Assembly (NCBI RefSeq): GCF_000471905.2
Contig: NW_006494789.1
Coordinates: forward strand, 6,654,966-6,718,965
Reading direction: 5' to 3'
DNA from: Amborella trichopoda
Lineage: Eukaryota; Streptophyta; Magnoliopsida; Amborellales; Amborellaceae
DNA length: 64,000 nt
Shown here: positions 22,530-33,859 of the stretch, piece by piece
How the letters are laid out: each line of letters starts with the position of its first letter
How positions within the stretch are numbered: position 1 is the first letter of the stretch
The notes under the pieces: model-generated
Told to the model about the DNA's origin: nothing
The model's database searches: none
The model's input: only the letters and a program-made list of their open reading frames with translations
Made by a program: the position numbers and the translations under genes

Positions 22530-24900
22530 AGCAGATCCGGCTACTCAGCAGCCACGGTCCCTAGACAGTCGAGAACCAGTCCAAACGTGATCCGTGTACA
22601 GGAGTGGAGTTCAGTCAGGGCATGCTGACCCCTTATTGACTGACCTACAATGTAATGACCTGTCAAGCTCACAAGCCTTCAGTTGCCACTAATGTTGACC
22701 TCTGTAGAGAAAAGGTCAGCGTAATGGTCATAAGCGAGCCCGGTGATGCGCAGGAGGATCGTATGAACAAGTTTGAGGACATGTTGCACGCGATGATGGA
22801 GAAGATTGATCGTACTGATGTGGCACACCAGTCGGATAACCATGAGGTCAATTCCCATCACTCTGATGGTACACCTCCACGGCAGCCCACTCCGTCTACC
22901 TCACAGGACAATTCTGTCTTGCATCCGGTCTCTCACTTAGATATTGACGCTATGGTCACCCATAGCCTAAGGAACAGACAAATTAGAAGGATATAGGGTG
23001 TGACACCTTATCAAAGACCTTACCCCTCCTATATTGATTAGGTCCCATTCCCCTCAAACTACAAGAAAGGGAAGTTTCTCTTATTCAGTGGAACCTTCTC
23101 CCCGAACCAACATATTGCCCACTTTCAAGCGGCATGTTGGGAAACAACGGCTTACAGGAGACTTATTTTTCAACAGTTCACTGAGACGCTCAATGGCTCG
23201 GCATTCCAATGGTATGCCCGACTTCCTCCAAACTCGGTGCATACATGGGAGGAGATGGAGAAACTGTTCTATCAACGTTTACATGAGGTCGAGAGAGAGG
23301 TTCAAACTATCGAACTTCTCACCCTAACTCAAGAACCAGATGAACCCGTGGATCAGTTCATATCAAGATGGAGAAACTTGGCTTCTTGCCATCCTAATCC
23401 TATGCCTGAGAAGGAAGCAGTCCAGACTTGAGTGTGAAACATGCGACCTGAAATCGCTCTACATGTCGAGGCCTCCAATCCGACCTCCATTTCAGAGTTG
23501 ATCTCTAAATCAATTCACATAGAAAGTTTGTCATGCCATCATGGTGGGACATGACAACCATCTACAAGTTCAGAAAACAACTGGGGCAATGGTAGCTCTA
23601 GGAATAACACACGGAGCAGCCAACAAAAGGGGGTAATCAATGCAGCCGTCATGGTCACTGATTCAAAGAAGGCTCCCTCTCAAACTGTGAATCTCTCTAA
23701 AGGGGTAACTGCGACAACAATAACACCCTAAACTGGTAAGCAACAACAGTCATATAATCGGGTACCTCCACCAACCAACCTTGATCGGGGTGTTTATTTC
23801 GTCAGACATAAGAACAAGGCCTATCCCTTCAAGACGGAATGGGTCCCTGCACTGTTTCGATTGCTATTCAAGTAGAATATGATCTAGCTTCCAAAACCAA
23901 GTTCCCTGAGCAGTCTGGCCTTGACACTAAGGCAAATTATTGTTCCTTCCATCAAAGGATCAATCACCCCACAGATGATTGCTACATGTTAAAGGATATC
24001 GTTGAGGCCCTCATTCTGATAGGTCAGATAAAGCTTAAATATTTGAAGAAGGCCTTTGGGGTAACTAAAGCCTCCCATGCCGTAACCATTCAAGAGGAAG
24101 ATGAAATCCTTGATATCCTCTAGACTTTCTTCATTATAATGCTTCTAGAAGGCATAATCACACCAAAGCAAACAAGGCAACCCTACCGTCTTGCTAACGG
24201 GACTCAAGATTGTTGGTGCCCATTCCATCAAATAAGAAGTCATTATTTGTCAGAAAGCACAACTTTCCTTGATATGTTTGCAGAGAAGATGCGGCAGTGT
24301 CAAGAATTTTACAATCTCCCCGTAACTGATCCCCAAATCACTTCTCCATCAAGCCAAGAAGATCTCACAAACCAGGACCTTCCTATCAATGAATCAGACT
24401 ATGCATAAACCTCGAATTCCCTGCCATGGATAACTTACCATGGTCGAAGCAGACTAAGTCCTTAGAATAAGAGGATGTTCGCCAAGTTAGAGCGGTTTAC
24501 CACCCCAGCGAGATGAATCTGACATCACGTCATAAAACCAAAAAGAGACGGGCACCAAGGGCTGATCGTTGAAGAAACAAGACCGCTCAACCCATAGTGG
24601 AGCAGGAATTTCTCAGGCCCCTTCCCCCGTTGCCAACCTTGCTCAACTTCATCCCTAGCACAATCCTTTTTTCTTCTTCATCCTGTCAAGAGGATGCTCC
24701 CGTCTCATCTCCCACTTAGCACACGTCCAATGAGGGTGACGATGTTAAAATCACTCCCCAACAGTCTAAGCAAGGGAAAGACCTAATAGATCCCCTGCAC
24801 CTGTCCAACTTTGGCGATGACGTAAAAAGCTGCCCAGATCTGTCTGATAAGGGGAATGACCTTAAAAGTCCCCCACCTTCTAACCCAAGCAGGAGGGGTG
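22530..24900 (+). mobile_element. Inverted Tat gag piece (+ strand)
   Basis: This repeats, on the plus strand, the sequence that runs 18340-15850 on the minus strand: the pre-gag block (22540-22690), gag N-terminus DAQEDRMNKFEDMLHAMMEK (22655-22996), core YQRLHEVEREVQTIELLTLT and ISRWRNLASCHPN (23237-23431), the KANYCSFHQRINHPTDDC block (23839-24123), CPFHQIRSHYLSESTTFLDM (24139-24408) and the linker repeats (24716-24900). Identity to the minus copy is about 88-90% by eye over the gag start. No LTR or RT is attached. It ends at about 24900 where the resemblance stops. Broken fossil. Confidence 0.8.
22655..24408 (+). pseudogene. Tat-type gag remnant
   Basis: Best-preserved gag of the window. 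It has a coiled-coil-like N-terminal segment, a gag core with WEEMEKLFYQRLHEVEREVQ and FISRWRNLA, then YCSFHQRINHPTDDCYMLKD. The last has the spacing of the zinc-finger-like YC.FH...H.T.DC..LK motif of Tat gags. Gag would package element RNA. It is broken in several places. Confidence 0.75.
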
Positions 24901-26380
24901 ACATTGATGTCGTATGACGGTTCGATTACGTGCTTTTAGTGCTTCTTCGAGATTGAACATAATCTTTTGCACTTGTGGCACGACATTTGGCATGTTGTTA
25001 GTATGATCGTACCTTTGAGGCACGTGGCCTTGGCTCGTGTGATGTTTTGATTTACACGTTGATGGCACTTTGGTGCCTCACCTCCGACCTTTCGCTTTGT
25101 TACCGACGGTGCTCTTTTACAATTGGGAGGGGGCGTTGCCCATTGATTGGTCCTTATGCTGTCAGACTTTATAAAATGAGGGTTGTCTACTTTTCGCTCC
25201 TACCCAGGGTCTGGATCTCAAGTAAAAGCAAACACCTCTTAATGCCCTTTGCTCAAGCCCCCTTTTCAATGTTCGCCTCTTCTTGAAGCAGCACTTTACG
25301 AGTGGGGACCATGGCCAGTAGGAGTCTGCCTCCTTCTCCACCAGGTAATGCTGCTTGCTTGGGTTCGGATCATGTGGCTGGCACACCGTTTCTGTCCTGA
25401 CTCTTTGTCTTTTCTTTTGTGCAGTGAAGCTCATGAAGGCGAAGGTCCTCTACTCGACGTCACAACTATTTGATGCGACAGTCAGTACAAGGTGGGTGAG
25501 CCCCCATCTGGGCCTCTTGAGTGCCTACCTATTGGGGGGGGGAGGGGAGCTCCCAACATGTTTCCTTCGGTTTCTCAGAGTTCCCTGGTTTCATCATTAC
25601 CGGGGTCGGATTCTAGGGCACCGACCGTAAGGCATATTCTCCAAGCAGGGCTCCAATGCCCTCTCTCTGACCTGCAAGAGGGGATAGAGAGCGTCGAGGC
25701 CTGTGCAACCAGTTTGCAGGCCACAGATCCTGATGAGGTGGCTCTTCGCCGTTTAAGAAGGCTTATTCGAAATCTCACAGATTGGGAAGTTGAGGCTCAA
25801 TTGTGCGAGACCTCGGTATGGGCAACCCATGCGGAGTGCCTGACCTCTTTGAGGGTGAGACTGGCTACGCAGGAAGCCCTTGCGAGGGGGCAGGAGGAGA
25901 AGAGGGAGTGGGTCACCTCTTGACATGCCCAGCTCGTGAGCAAGGAGGCACAGGTGTGCTGCAAAATCTGGCCTTTCGAAGATGAAATCATCCAGCATTA
26001 GACCCGCCTAGCCGACCTGGTTCAGAGCCACCAACTCTATGGGGAGGCGAAGACCACGCACTCTCACCATTTGGCAATGCTAAATTCAGTGGCAACGACA
26101 GTGGCTGCTAACTCTGAGTCGGTTGCTCTAGATATCGATCGCGACGAGGCGGAGGTGTGAATCGTCCTAGGGGAGGTGGAAGAGCTGAAGACGACGATGC
26201 GGGAGGTGCTTGACTGCTTTTAACACTCTCGCTTCTTATTGTAAATAGGTCGCCGACCCATCTAGATTTTGTAACCTCATTTGCATATGAATAAGACAGT
26301 CAATTTTTCTTATTCTTTCTATTTGATGCGTCTGAGGTTTCTTATTTCTACGCCTTTTTTTTTTTTTTTGAGAGAGAGAG
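24901..26380 (+). pseudogene. Unassigned + strand region with exon-like blocks
   Basis: There is no match elsewhere in the window. At 25301 an ACCATGGCC context begins a short coding-like block (25311-25344). Then come a GTAATG donor at 25345 and a pyrimidine tract with TTTTGTGCAG ending at 25424, an 80-base intron-like interval. A second interval of 87 bases (GTGGGTGAG at 25492 to TTCGGTTTCTCAG at 25578) precedes a long helical coding-like stretch (25579-25923) rich in E, A, L and R (EGIESVEACATSLQATD, LRRLRRLIRNLTDWEVEAQL). Similar composition continues to about 26220, then an AT-rich tail. It could be a captured host gene fragment, a broken host gene, or the extra ORF of an Ogre-like element. 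I do not recognise the protein and do not assemble the blocks. Confidence 0.35.
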
Positions 26381-26384
26381 AGGT
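26356..26384 (+). repeat. T-run and (AG)n
   Basis: About 16 T residues are followed by GAGAGAGAGAGAG at the border between the unassigned + strand region and the Tat piece. Confidence 0.8.
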
Positions 26385-26473
26385 GCAATAACGGCGAGAA
26401 TTGGGACGGTTACTGGGAGGGTGCCTGATCATACTCCTAGGGTTCTACGGACCCCGACCAGTGTGCAATTGTG

Positions 26474-27400
26474 TTAGGAGGTAGTTTTAAAGTCATACCC
26501 CTGCGACTGTAGTAGGGCCTGCTTACAGTCCCGCCATTGGGACTCACAGTAGTGTGTGCCTTTAGTAATTCGTGCTAGCTTAGGGAAAACCCTAACGAGT
26601 TCTTGTAGTGGTGTATTGACTTCCCTTGGAGTACAGGGCCTGCCCTTGGATGAGGTCATGCAATGTAGGTCCAGGAGATGAGGGCAAGGGCTAGCAGATC
26701 GGAGACTTAGTATCGGGGACTTCATCGTCCGACTCTTCATGGAGCGTGATGGTGGGGCAAGCTTCGGGTGTCCCGAAAGATTTTCCATGGTCCTCCAAAT
26801 CAAACTGCCCTTTTCGAATCAGCACTTCGATATACTTTTCCAATCGAAGGTAGTCTTCGATGGGGTGTCCGAATGTCCGGTGGAAAGAGCAGTAATCGGG
26901 ATGATCAACCCATTTTGCATGGTCGGGCCGCTTGCTGGGAGGGAAGACCACCATGTCCTGCTCAATTAACATTCTGAGGAGGGTTGGCACCCACGCTCTA
27001 CTGATGGTGTGTCATTGGTTGGGCCACTATTTAGACCCTTCAGTCTTCTAATAACTTTTCAGTGGGGGCATCCTACTGGAGTGCTGACTTTGGGGCGGTT
27101 GTTGTTGCACTGCTTCCTGACTCCATGCCTCTGAGACCTAAGAGGCGTCCATTACCGGTAAAGGGATTGCCTGGGGCTGGGTTTGGTAGGTGGTGGACGT
27201 CCTCTTTGTTTTGTGGGAGTGAAGCTCTATTTTTGTAGCCTATTCGAGCCATATTCTTCGTTAGACCCTCCCCCCAATCTGGAGGTGGGACCAGTCTCTT
27301 CCTTAGTAAACCCGCTCTATCGATCAGTGGGCAATGACGACGAGGTCAGGCAGAGTGAAACACTCATGAACAAATGCTTTTGCCGTTAGTGATGACAGCT
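26474..27400 (-). pseudogene. Tat gag C-terminal part
   Basis: The minus strand shows WVPTLLRMLIEQDMVVFPP, HPDYCSFHRTFGHPIEDYLR and LEKYIEVLIRKGQFDLEDHG, then an acidic HEESDDEVPD stretch. YC.FHR..GHP.ED...L...IE.LI..G is the signature of the gag C-terminus in plant Tat elements. A Gln/Pro-rich stretch (27100-27160) precedes it. Fossil. Confidence 0.75.
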
Positions 27401-27599
27401 GGAAGCCCGTCGTGGGTGGGAGAAGACGGCTGGTGGATGTAATGATTGTCGTCGACCTTTCTCTACTGTCAAGGATTTCTTTGGCCCTGCATGCGTGTGT
27501 GATCCACAGTGGTATCTGGGGTCGTGCGGCCTGTCCCTCGTGTGGTGAGGGATGGAGTACACGTGTCGTCCTCTTGCTTAACTAGTGAGGTCGTCAAGC

Positions 27600-28425
27600 T
27601 TCCCGTATGCATATGTGTTTGCTTCGAGGGCTTCCAATCATCTCGAAAGGCTCATGCCCGTCGAAGGCCAGCCTTTGGGATGCCCTAAGTCGTGGAACTG
27701 TTATGCATGGCGTGGGTGGCCTCCAAGCCATCAGCACCGTCTCTGGGCTGAGCATGACACGAAACAGCTCGAGGGGCGGAGGTCGAATGCCCCCTGCCCC
27801 AATTCATTATTATGGTGGTTAGTCCACTGGGAAGTTTGTAGATATAAGTACACATGGTAGAGTAATCACACGAGCTGACATGGTGTTTAACAGCGGGTGA
27901 TATGTGCGCGGGGCTGCTAGTGTTAACTACACCCCTTTGTGAAGTCGGTGGGGTCGCCTTCTGGCTACCCATGGCGATGATGGTCCAGTCGAGACCAGCC
28001 GAGTGAGAGAGGGTAGTGGAACGGGGACCGCTATTGGATCTATGGATGGCGAAGTGCCTGTCAGCAACAGGGTGTTAAAGTGAGGGGGCGGTGATAGAGT
28101 CATCTATGCAGCGGGCATTTAGGGCTTCTCCTTTAATGTCAGAAGAGGTGGGGCAAGGTGCCGGAGAGTTCATGCCTCGAACTTCCTCTGTCGAGGCCAA
28201 GATAGCTGGGCCAGCATGGTCGCATAGAGGACACGTACGGGAGGGAGGACCAAATGGTCTAGCCTCTCCATGAGTAGCCGCGAATATGGGGATGTAGAAC
28301 TCCCAAACTGGGAGGAAAGAGGGATAAGCCAATCCCATAGAAAAAGTAGAAAGAAGGGAAAGAGAGATTGGTACCTGGATATGGCTCGAGCCAACGATAG
28401 GGTGACGCATCCCAAATGAAGTCAC
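27600..28425 (-). pseudogene. Leader region of third Tat piece
   Basis: The frames at 28075-28425 and 27685-27972 occupy the place of the leader ORF between primer site and gag. GSQKATPPTSQRG resembles the GRHKATP / SGHKATPTHAS motif of the other leaders. The rest is too diverged to align by eye. Confidence 0.35.
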
Positions 28426-28427
28426 CA
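28406..28427 (-). other. Primer binding site, degenerate
   Basis: The minus strand reads TGGTGACTTCATTTGGGATG, close to the TGGTGACTCCACTGGGGAAG site at 60105 and placed directly after the LTR end ATCAAC. Confidence 0.55.
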
Positions 28428-28429
28428 GT

Positions 28430-30077
28430 TGATGTCGGTGGTCCTGGTTTTCCTCCTCATGGGGATGAGGAAACCCTCTTTAGAACAACCATGGAGGTCC
28501 AGCGTGCGGTGGACACGCGGCGCCTCTTACTTGCAGATAGGAAGCCGACGGTCAGAGAGATTTTTGTGACTGTAGCACGAATCGTTATAATGCCGCTTGA
28601 GGGTTCGAGAACGCGCCCAGGCAGATGGCCCTCTTAGAGAAATTACGAAGCCGTCCGGCTGCTAGTCAGCACGGTTTGGACGAGAGCCCACCTAAAGTTC
28701 TCAATCTCTCTCTCTCCTTTCACTCTCTCCGTTCTACTGGGATAGGGTCCTAGTGTCCCTCCTCCCTGGATGCCCTTTCGAAAGGATTTTCTAGCTGCTA
28801 AAAAGGGGTGTGGGTAGAATTCAAGGGTTGAGGCCTGCGAGTTAGTACACATTTACGAGCTCACGGATGGGCGCGAGCTTCAGCACGGAAGTCAGAGGAG
28901 GAGGAGAGAGAGAGACAAAGAGAGAGAAGGAATGACTGGACTTGGGAGAAATGGGATGGCTCGCGCGATTGAGATGTCCGCGGACCGTGCACTTAAGGGT
29001 ACCCTCCTTCTCAAAGTTTTCTCTCTCTTCTTCTCTCATCTCCCGAATGGTTAGGGCTCACAGAAAAAGATAAGACAAGAATAAATTAGCCTCGACTCTT
29101 CCCATCCTTTGGGGCATTGGAGCTTCCAAAAAGGGGCCTTTTGGAGCGATTTTATAGACCTTTGTCTATGTCTATTACAAATGAGCTAAGGTTGCTTATA
29201 TAGACGATTCACCAAATAGGTGCTTAAAAGCTAAGATTAATAACAATTAAAGAAATTGAAAATAAATCAAAAAATTAAGTGTAAATGACCAAAATGCCCC
29301 TAGGATCTTTTGCCCAAATGAAGAGATCGTCCCTGCATGCAGGCTGCTTCGCCATGGGAAGACCTTAGGAGCTGGTTCTTTAACTTGTGGCAACTGTTTG
29401 GCTTTTTCAGCAGCATATCGTCGTCCTTTTTTTTATTGCGAGCATTTGATGCCCTTTAATCGTGCTATGGTGGCCTTCTTCCTCGGGGGAAAGTCCGACT
29501 AGTTTTGTGAACTTTGTTTGCCAATGCTTCTTTGAGCTTCATCGTTTTAGCTTCTGGATCGGCTTGCAAGTCAGAGAAGAGGTCGTTGCAGTTGTTTGCA
29601 CTAAGTTGGGGCTGATTTGGTGTGGTTTAGCGTCTTCGGCTATTTTGGAAGGTTGCCAGAGAAAGGGATTCTGGCAACTGACATGATTTGCTTCTTTGGT
29701 AACCTGGGGACTTGCATCCATTGAATAGGGGATTGAATGAAAGATTTATACTAGAAGGTAGTTCTTTTGAGCTTATCCTCGTGTTAGTCCATGGTTTGGA
29801 TTTTGAGCTACGCTTCACCAAATCTGGAGCTTGCTGAACCCCTTTGTTTTTTCTTGTTTCTTCGGCTGCTTTCCTCCTCAGAGCAATGGGGGTTCTAGGT
29901 CATGCTACAGTGAGTTCCTTAGGTCAAAATGACGGGGCTGACATGATCTAGAACGTGTGAACATTTGAGTTCGGTCTGATTTTAGAGAAAGGCATTGTTG
30001 GTTGGAGAAGTTGCTGCTAGAAAACATTGTTGCAGTCCCCATTTTTGGGACTGGTTTGGTGAAGCTGCATTGCGCTA
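28430..30077 (-). mobile_element. LTR of third Tat piece
   Basis: About 1.6 kb between the primer site and the start of the Tekay-like LTR at 30078. It contains a TATA box (29196-29203), a U3-like AT-rich block (29220-29310) and a TC-rich minus strand downstream of it (29040-28680). The upper end is inferred from the neighbouring LTR start; the true end could be beyond the insertion. Confidence 0.5.
29196..29203 (-). promoter_or_regulatory. LTR TATA box (minus strand)
   Basis: The minus strand reads CGTCTATATAAGCAACC, in an AT-rich U3 context with the TC-rich leader following about 150 bases downstream. Confidence 0.5.
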
Positions 30078-30738
30078 TGAAAGGGCCCAGACTATCCCGA
30101 CCGGTTGAGTTGAGCGCACGGAGGGATGAATAGAGGGTGGGCTACGAGGCGATTGAATGAGAGAAGAGTCACGTGGTGATGGAGTGTGCGACGGCATGAG
30201 TCGCAAGGCAATGGTGTTTGCAGCGAAGGGAGGTGCACAACGAAGGTAGGCACATGGGGAAGGGAGGCACATGGGGAAGGGAGGCACGAGGCGAAGGTAG
30301 GCACACGACGAAGGGAGGTGCACAGCAGGAATGGTCCTACAGCGGTAGGAGCTTGGTGAGCTTGTGTGGCGATAAGCGCAGTGGAGGCACACAGAAATAA
30401 ATAAGAAAAAGACAAAGAAGCGCGCGATGAAGAGGGAGCTCGCTCGGCAAAGCATAGGATGCATGATGCGACGAAAGGATGAATTGCGCGGTATAATGAA
30501 GGGCGCTCGGCATGTGCACGTGGTAATGTCGCGCGAAGAATGGGCATCACCGGCTTGTCACTGCCGTTCGAGTTCCTGGCATGCATGAGTTGTAAGTGCC
30601 ACTTAGAGAGTGCATGCTGACTTGAATCTACGTGTTCAGATGTTTAAGCCTTTTAGCACCACTTGGACAAGCCACCCCTCCTCCAAGAGTACTAAGCCTC
30701 TTCCCTCTCTCATGCCACTCATTTTTCCCCTTCATCTC

Positions 30739-30775
30739 TCTCTCTCTCTCGCTCTCTCTCTCTTTCTCTCTAAGG
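30739..30775 (+). repeat. TC-rich microsatellite
   Basis: A TCTCTC run with few interruptions in the R/U5 part of the Tekay-like LTR. Equivalent TC-rich stretches lie near 49940 and 40790. Confidence 0.75.
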
Positions 30776-31994
30776 CAAGATGGGCGAGAGTTGGGTGGGC
30801 AGCCATTGTTGGAGTGGGGGTGGAGCTGTGCAAGAAGAGTTGTGAGAGGCACCATTGCTGAGCAGGTAAATGGATCCTTCACCATTACACTATAGTCATA
30901 AGGATGCATGGAAATTTATGTATGTGAAATGAGAAATGGAAGTATATGTGTTGTAGAAAATCCTTATGACTTTTTCCACTAAAATATGGGATTTTATGCT
31001 ATGATGAATGGGAATGTTATGAGTGAAGGCATCATGGTTGTGTAAGAAATGTATGTTTATGTGGTTATATTGTGCGGAAACTGTGATTATCATGTTCTTT
31101 GGCATGAGATTGAAGTTATGGAGCATGTTCTTGAGGCATGCTTAGTACCAATGTGAAATTCCAGGAACTTAGCCACTTTTTAAAAATGATTTTGAATAGT
31201 CAAACGAGGTTCGATTTGCCTCAAATCACAGCCTTCGGAAAGCTATGTAAATCTAGTATAATGTGTATGCTTTCCCATTGTTGAAATTCTTTACAAGAAG
31301 GGAGATATATTTCGAATTGTGTGCGTAGGTCACTGCATGACTGTTTTGCTGGATTTTGCACTAACCCTACTGTAATCACTAGTTTTCACCAACCAAATGA
31401 GTCTAATTCCTGCCAAAAGACAGCCATTTGAAAGGGTCCTGGAAGGGATAAAGTTGCATGTACAAAATATTTTCGAATTCCCCAAAGATTGAAAGATAGG
31501 CATCATTTTGTGAGAATACATCACTGTGGACAGTTTGATAAAAACCAGAACTATCCCCTTATTTTGGTATGGGCTTTTGAGCAAACAAACAGAGTCTAAA
31601 TCATTTCAACTAGACCTTGTCAGAAAGATATGTGTCTTGGCATGAACTTTGGTTTTTCAAAATGTCTTAAATTCCTCACGGTTCGAAAGTTATAGCATTG
31701 TGAAGTGGGGTATGTTGCTGTTCCATGCACACAGCAGAGTACAACGACTACGCCAGCATTCTTGTGAACCTTTGGGGGGCAAAATAAGATTCGATTATAT
31801 TCAAACCATCTTCCTTTAAAATATTGGTGCGTCTAGCACAAAAATGATCTTGGAACCGTCTTCAAAATCGAATTGGTCCAAGAGTAACGACCTAAACTGT
31901 AAGTGCATGTCATGGTCTACGAATGCAGAAATTGTGTTGTATGCTTAAGTGTAATATTTCCATTGTTATCGTGATAGTGCCACTGCTAATGCGA

Positions 31995-32365
31995 TATTAC
32001 CACTGATTATGCTACATGTGAATGGGTACCTACTGTGTGAATGATAGTACCATACTATTTATGTGATATGTGAATGGGTACCTAGTGTGTGAATGATGGT
32101 ATCATACTGTTTATGTGATATATGAATGGATACCTACTGCCATACTGTTGTGTTAATGATGGTACCATACTGTTTATGTGATAAATGAATGGCTACCTAC
32201 TATGTGAATGATGGTACCATACTGTTTATTTGATATATAAATGGGTATCTACTGTGTGAATGATGGTACCATACTATTTATGTGATATATGAATGGGCAC
32301 CTACTATGTGAATGATGGTGCTGACGACTGCCTGTTGGGTACCTACTGTGTGAATGATGGTGTCG
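31995..32365 (+). repeat. 52-bp minisatellite in Tekay-like LTR
   Basis: About seven copies of a 52-base unit containing GTGAATGATGGTACCATACT and ATGTGATATATGAATGGGTA. Copies become irregular at both ends. It takes the place of the 20-bp array at 51083-51530 and the 47-bp array at 41395-41640 in sister LTRs. Confidence 0.85.
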
Positions 32366-32526
32366 GAAGCCGTGATCTTCCCCTGCTCCCCATGATAGGA
32401 CGGGAGTCAGGATGTGAATGTGAATATCTGAGAGGGTCGCACCCCCCAAATCTATATGGGACCACCCAATGATAATGTAAAGCCCTATTGCCAAAAGGTC
32501 ACAAGGGGAGGGTCGTGTCTTGCAAG

Positions 32527-32586
32527 GTCACTGCCTATCAAAAACCCCAAAGTGGGGTCACTGCCTATCAAAAACCCCAAAGTGCG
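32527..32586 (+). repeat. 30-bp tandem duplication
   Basis: A GTCACTGCCTATCAAAAACC unit of 30 bases occurs twice with almost no change, so it is a recent duplication. The sister LTRs (51670, 42355, 58615) have it once. Confidence 0.85.
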
Positions 32587-33859
32587 CTGGGGATATGTGC
32601 GTGTGTGAGGGAATTACGAAGTGGGTCATCCACTTGGCATTGTTCACCCTCCTGAGTGAGGGTAAAGTCCCATGTTCAAGATTGGCTTAACCTGACCAAT
32701 GTGGCTTCTACTTCAGGAGTAGATAGATATGTTTGCCTGTCCTATTTAAGCTTTCTGCATGAACTTATAGCTGTACCTGTGATATGTTGTCCTTACTACT
32801 CTGCTTTAAGTAAGGTGACTGTGGCTTATGCATTGTATATTGAATTGTCTTTATCACATTACTATTAGAGTGTTGAGAAGCATGTTCAGAGACTTCATTT
32901 GATACCTTGTGTATATATGTATTAATGTACAGGGCATATTATTGTCCCCGTTATGCTATATGGAATGCAATGGTGTAAATCTACTTACTGGGCTATTTAG
33001 CTCAATCCATCCTATCTTCATAACTGTAGAGTGAAGAGTGTGGCATCCACACTAAAGGTGGGCGACCGTTCTTGGGGACACGAAGCTTGAAGTTCAGAAG
33101 TTGGAAAGTCGTCCCGTGATGACTTTCATAATATGTTTTTGATGGTCCCAAATTTATGATGAAAATTTCATTTTGTGCATATATTTGGCCTAGTAGTTCC
33201 TTGAGAAAATTGTAATGACTTTTGATAATGAATGAATGAGATGATTGTACTTGACTAGCGCTGAGTGAGTTTTGAACCACCTTAGCACCGGTTGAAATAG
33301 TGCCAGTTGTGTTTTTCAGAGCTCACCGTCGGTTGGACATTCACAGGAAACCATGATCGCTACAACTGGCGCCGGCTGTATTACAAAGAGCCCATTGTCA
33401 CAGACTCCAGGCTGGAGCAGTGTATGCCCTACTAATATCCCTAGTGGACTTGCACCCAGGCTGTTACACCCAAATCATAACCTCCCCAATGGAGTCAGGA
33501 GCTACCCCTCATCCCCCAATAGGAATCACATCCAAACCACCACTCATTATCCCCAGTGGAGTTGGAGTCATATTTACCCCTACAATCCCCAGTGGGTCAG
33601 CTTCACACCAAGGTACCTTATTCCCAGGGAGTCGAGTTACCTGTCATAAGCCAATTCTTCATAGAGTCCCATCTTTCACCCTAGAGAATATGCGTATCCC
33701 CTTTAACTCTAGTGATGTCTGCCTTTGTTGGTCATCCTTCATCAGGTCTCCATTTCCATCTGAGCCCTTTGCTTGTGTATGGCCTTAACCATTTTAATCA
33801 TAGGGAGTCAAATTGCCATCCACATACTTATTCCCTGTAGAGCTTTACCTACATGGTGA

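Larger units (their letters stand above)
26390..30077 (-). mobile_element. Third Tat-type element piece: LTR, leader, gag end
   Basis: On the minus strand: LTR (30077-28430) with a TATA box at 29196, primer site (28427-28406), leader (28425-27600) and gag end (27400-26474). The LTR shares only short motifs with the giant LTR family, so it is a separate Tat subfamily. It ends near 26390 beside a T-run and AG repeat. At 30078 a Tekay-like LTR begins. Broken many times; fossil. Confidence 0.65.
30078..33345 (+). mobile_element. Tekay/Del-like chromovirus LTR (solo or end piece)
   Basis: It starts TGAAAGGGCCCAGACTATCC, resembling TGTAAGGGCC at 40296 and 56488. It follows the same internal plan as the LTR at 49573-52318: a TC-rich stretch (30690-30775), an AGCAGGTAAATGGATCC donor-like site, a fast-changing middle, a 52-bp minisatellite (31995-32365), a TCTTGCAAGGTCACTGCCTATC block (32518) and an AACTGTAGAGTGAAGAG end block (33020). 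The right end, near 33300-33345, is not sharp. No internal domain is attached on either side, so it may be a solo LTR in Tat sequence. Confidence 0.65.

Noticed and set aside
24901-25300. Plant mobile domain (aminotransferase-like) identification for the upstream + strand reading
   Set aside because: A few words such as TFRF and a WHFGA-like stretch are suggestive, but the resemblance is too weak to name a family.
30075-30586. Overlapping minus-strand ORFs of 129 and 164 residues, Ser/Pro/Leu/His-rich
   Set aside because: They lie in the U3 of a Tekay-like LTR, arise from short GGAGGCACACGGGGAAG-type repeats and show no domain.
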